The notes beneath the pieces are model-generated. The model saw nothing but the letters and a program-made list of their open reading frames with translations. It was not told the origin of the DNA and did no database searches. From Meiothermus granaticius NBRC 107808 (GTDB lineage Bacteria > Deinococcota > Deinococci > Deinococcales > Thermaceae): 64,000 nucleotides of DNA. Below are positions 61,781 through 64,000 of the stretch, piece by piece (positions within the stretch are counted from its first letter, which is position 1; every line of letters starts with the position of its first letter). Location: NCBI RefSeq assembly GCF_003574355.1, contig NZ_QWLB01000006.1, forward strand, positions 1 to 64,000. Direction: 5' to 3'. The translations under genes were made by a program, and so were the position numbers.

Positions 61781-62388
61781 CAGCCCTCCCCAAGGGTGGA
61801 GCGCATCGCTACCGCAAGCGCCCGGTCGGTGGGATTGGAGCTTTGCTCCAAGGCCGCGATGACCCTTTGCCGGTCCTCCTTGGAGCGGTTTTGCGAGAGC
61901 TTAAACTTGCCCTCGAGCCGACCAATCTCTACCTCGAAAGCCACCAGGCCCTTCAGCATCCCCTGTAGGTAGCGCTCGGGCAGTTCCTCCAGGGTCCAGG
62001 TTTGTTCGTACTGCACCACCAGGGCCCGAAGCAGGGTTTGTACGGCTTCCGGCTCGTCCACAATGCGGGGCTTGCCGTAGGCGTGAACGGTCAGATAGTT
62101 CCAGGTGGGCACGCTGGGGTGCTGGGCATACCAGGTAGGGGAAACGAAGCTGTGATGACCCTGGAAGATCACCAGCACTTCCTCGTTTTGCCCAAAGCTC
62201 GTCCATTGCGGGTTGGCTCGGGCAATGTGGCTGCTCAGGAGGTTGCGCTGCTCATCGGCCACAAAGGGCATGTGGGTGGCGAAGGGCCGCCCCTGGTGCA
62301 CCGAGACCAGCGTGGCAAAACTGAACCGCCGCATCAGATCAAACAGGGCCGCGCGATCGGTAACGCTAAAGTGCTGCGGCAGGTACAT
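61780..62388 (-). CDS. paiB: PaiB-like FMN-binding regulator/protein
   Basis: Flavin-reductase-like split-barrel protein of 202 aa with the characteristic opening MYLPQHF, and HMPFVADEQ, SHIARANPQW and PSVPTWNYLTVHAYGKPRI segments of the PaiB family. In Bacillus it is named a transcriptional repressor of sporulation and protease genes; a general role in flavin or polyamine stress is more cautious. ATG 62388 is chosen because the family begins MYxPxxF and TAGGCT (62396-62401) lies 7 nt upstream. It leads the operon paiB-GNAT-GNAT. Confidence 0.9.
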   Translation of the reverse strand: MYLPQHFSVTDRAALFDLMRRFSFATLVSVHQGRPFATHMPFVADEQRNLLSSHIARANPQWTSFGQNEEVLVIFQGHHSFVSPTWYAQHPSVPTWNYLTVHAYGKPRIVDEPEAVQTLLRALVVQYEQTWTLEELPERYLQGMLKGLVAFEVEIGRLEGKFKLSQNRSKEDRQRVIAALEQSSNPTDRALAVAMRSTLGEG

Positions 62389-62485
62389 TCCCTCTAGCCT
62401 AGTCCGGTCAGGTCTAAATGCCAATGGACAGTCTGTCCAGGAGCCCCTCTATGTTCCAGCCCAGGCCCCCAGGTACACTTGGGGC

Positions 62486-62821
62486 ATGGTGGATTACGAC
62501 CTGTCGGAAAACGCCTTGGTCAGTCTGGTGACGCTGGCCCTCGAGGGACAAACCGGGGTACGGTTGGCTCAGCCCAGCTCGCGCAGCGTAGGCGAGGTGC
62601 TCTCTGGGCGCCGTACCCGCCCCGTGCGCCTGGAGCGCGAGGGAGACCACCTGAGCCTAGACCTGAGCGTCTGCGTGGACTACGGCAAAGGGGTGCAGGA
62701 GGTCTGCAAAGAGGTGCAGAAGGGTGTGGCTGAGGCGCTCTCAGCCATGACTGGGCTCAAGGTCAAGGCGGTAAATATCACCGTGGTGGCCGTGGAGTAC
62801 AAGGAGCCCAATGCGGCGTAA
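62486..62821 (+). CDS. Asp23/Gls24-family protein
   Basis: Small cytoplasmic protein of 111 aa. The Asp23 pattern is seen in LSLDLSVCVDYGKGVQEVCKEVQKGVAEAL (split at about 54-83) and the end VKAVNITVVAVEY. It is often found beside nusB and folD in this position in many bacteria, as here. TACACT (62474-62479) lies 6 nt before the ATG, so it is probably leaderless; the long open frame upstream is not coding. The last 11 nt overlap nusB. Confidence 0.88.
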   Translation: MVDYDLSENALVSLVTLALEGQTGVRLAQPSSRSVGEVLSGRRTRPVRLEREGDHLSLDLSVCVDYGKGVQEVCKEVQKGVAEALSAMTGLKVKAVNITVVAVEYKEPNAA

Positions 62822-63284
62822 GGCCAGGGAACTCGCCTTCAAGGTGCTCTTTGAGAGCGCGGTGGGAGGGGCCCCATTTGAGAGCGCCTGGGAGCACGCC
62901 ACCCAAGACCTAGAACCTGAAGAGGTCAGCGAGGATGCCCTCGATCCGCAGGGCTTATCCTTCGCCCATACCCTGGTCGAGGGGTTCCAAGCCCACCAAG
63001 CCGAGGTAGACAAAGCCCTGGAGACCACCATCGAAGGCTGGAGTTTTGGCCAGATGGCTAAAACCGACCTGGCGGTGCTGCGCCTGGCAGCCTATGAGAT
63101 GCTCTTTGAGCCGACCCCCGCCCCCCCCCTGATCGAGGTCGCGGTGAAGATCGCCAAGCGCTATGGCGGTGAAGATTCCGGGCGCTTTGTCAATGGGGTT
63201 TTGGCCCGCCTGCTGCGGCGTATAGAATCCGGAGAACTACCCTCGGCACCCAAGAGCCACAAGCCGGAAGCCGAGGCCCAGTGA
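62811..63284 (+). CDS. nusB: Transcription antitermination factor NusB
   Basis: Binds boxA RNA with S10 in rRNA antitermination. The 157-aa product starts MRRKARELAFKVLFE, has LVEGFQAHQAEVD and the C-terminal FGQMAKTDLAVLRLAAYEML, ending IEVAVKIAKRYGGEDSGRFVNGVL, with the DSGRFVNGVL block (split at about 123-132) diagnostic. A short Lys/Glu tail follows. The start overlaps asp23 by 11 nt, so they are coupled. Confidence 0.95.
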   Translation: MRRKARELAFKVLFESAVGGAPFESAWEHATQDLEPEEVSEDALDPQGLSFAHTLVEGFQAHQAEVDKALETTIEGWSFGQMAKTDLAVLRLAAYEMLFEPTPAPPLIEVAVKIAKRYGGEDSGRFVNGVLARLLRRIESGELPSAPKSHKPEAEAQ

Positions 63285-63292
63285 GGTATCCC

Positions 63293-64000
63293 ATGCGTCT
63301 ACTTGCGGGTCCCCCAGTGGCCGAGGCCCTCTATAGCGAACTGCAGGCCCGGATCGCGGCACTGCTCTACACCCCGCATCTACGGGTGGTCCGGGTGGGG
63401 GAAGACCCGGCCTCGGTCTCTTATGTGCGGCTAAAAGACCGCCAGGCCAAGAAAATCGGGCTTTCTAGCCAGGTGGATGTGTTCCCCGAGAGCGTGAGCC
63501 AGGCCGAGCTGCTGGAGCACATCGCCGCTCTGGGAGCAGACCCGGAGGTGGATGGCATTTTGGTGCAATCCCCCACCCCTCCACACATCAGCTTCAACAC
63601 CGTGCTTCAGCACCTCGAGCCGGACAAGGATGTGGATGGCCTGACCCCAGTGAACACCGGACGGCTATGGATGGGGCTGCCTGCGCTCGAGCCCTGCACC
63701 CCCGCAGGGGTGATGCGCCTTCTCCAGCACTACGGAATTTCCGTGGCAGGAAAAGAGGTGGTCGTCGTGGGGCGCAGCAATCTGGTGGGCAAACCGCTCG
63801 CGGCCATGCTGCTGCGCTCGAATGCCACCGTGACCTTGGCCCACTCGCGCACCCCCGACTTAGGCTCGGTGTGCCGCCGGGCCGAGGTGCTGGTGGCCGC
63901 CGTAGGCAAACCGGGGCTGATCACCCCGGAGATGGTGCGTCCGGGGGCGGTGGTGGTGGATGTGGGCATCAACCGGGTGGGCCAGAACGAGAAAGGCCGC
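63293..64000 (+). CDS. folD: Methylenetetrahydrofolate dehydrogenase/cyclohydrolase FolD (partial)
   Basis: Converts 5,10-methylene-THF to 10-formyl-THF through 5,10-methenyl-THF, with NADP. The 236 visible residues lack about the last 50. The N-terminal catalytic block DPASVSYVRLKDRQAKKIG (Tyr and Lys of the YxxxK-like site) and GILVQSPTPPHI are present, as are DVDGLTPVNTGRL and the dinucleotide-binding VVVVGRSNLVGKP. It begins 8 nt after the nusB stop, with GAGG upstream of ATG 63293. It runs off the window at 64000. Confidence 0.96.
   Translation, partial: MRLLAGPPVAEALYSELQARIAALLYTPHLRVVRVGEDPASVSYVRLKDRQAKKIGLSSQVDVFPESVSQAELLEHIAALGADPEVDGILVQSPTPPHISFNTVLQHLEPDKDVDGLTPVNTGRLWMGLPALEPCTPAGVMRLLQHYGISVAGKEVVVVGRSNLVGKPLAAMLLRSNATVTLAHSRTPDLGSVCRRAEVLVAAVGKPGLITPEMVRPGAVVVDVGINRVGQNEKGR

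Overview
The window reads as ordinary chromosomal DNA of a moderately thermophilic member of the Deinococcus-Thermus group, most likely a Meiothermus-like species. The evidence is high GC content, a Hera-type RNA helicase, an A2-type caa3 oxidase with fused subunits (subunit II with cytochrome c, subunit I with subunit III), a lysine-rich HU close to the Thermus form, and many starts with a TANNNT box only 6-8 nt upstream of the start codon (leaderless transcripts). The species call is inference. I see no tRNA, rRNA, CRISPR array, insertion sequence, phage gene or replication origin, and no gene-free stretch longer than about 300 bases.

Layout. 0.2-7.5 kb: moeA, a secreted stalk-domain protein, hera, a GntR/FCD regulator, rluB and a nitroreductase. 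7.5-13 kb: HU, plsC, an AcuI-type reductase, a mercaptopyruvate-type sulfurtransferase, and a leftward operon of a PGI/PMI-like protein, endonuclease V and a diguanylate cyclase. 13-20.8 kb: a histone-deacetylase-family enzyme, a membrane-anchored molybdopterin oxidoreductase, an M42 peptidase, a small cytochrome c, a secreted Trp-rich protein, YceH, an LCP ligase and a DUF815 ATPase. 20.8-29.7 kb: a ferredoxin-NADP reductase, two soluble-glucose-dehydrogenase-like proteins, a large metalloprotease/propeller/barrel protein, and an orphan peptide-binding protein. 30-36.2 kb: the terminal oxidase cluster ctaA-ctaB-coxB-coxA/C, then rpmI-rplT. 36.3-46.7 kb: a thioesterase, a NarL-type two-component pair, a secreted barrel-like protein, glutamine synthetase, and the liv branched-chain amino-acid ABC cluster. 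46.7-56.3 kb: central metabolism (pckG, pgi, mgsA, ndk), a lipid kinase, acetyltransferases, and a LolA-like/barrel pair. 56.3-64 kb: dppBC, a PrcB-like lipoprotein, folC, a paiB-GNAT-GNAT operon, and asp23-nusB-folD (folD runs off the window).

How the genes work together. ctaA and ctaB make heme A for the oxidase encoded next to them. moeA supplies molybdenum cofactor that the oxidoreductase at 13.9 kb would need. livK and livHMGF form one transporter under separate promoters. pckG, pgi and mgsA lie at the gluconeogenic and methylglyoxal branches of central carbon metabolism.

The signals most worth follow-up are: a strong excess of the palindrome CTCGAG (30 copies counted by eye in the first 6 kb, in more than one reading frame); a leader hairpin that covers part of the Shine-Dalgarno of the hera helicase; a protease-propeller-barrel fusion with repeated palindromes at its promoter; a polytopic Moco protein with an internal Tat-like motif; and palindromic operator candidates linking the GntR regulator to its own gene, to rluB and to fprA.
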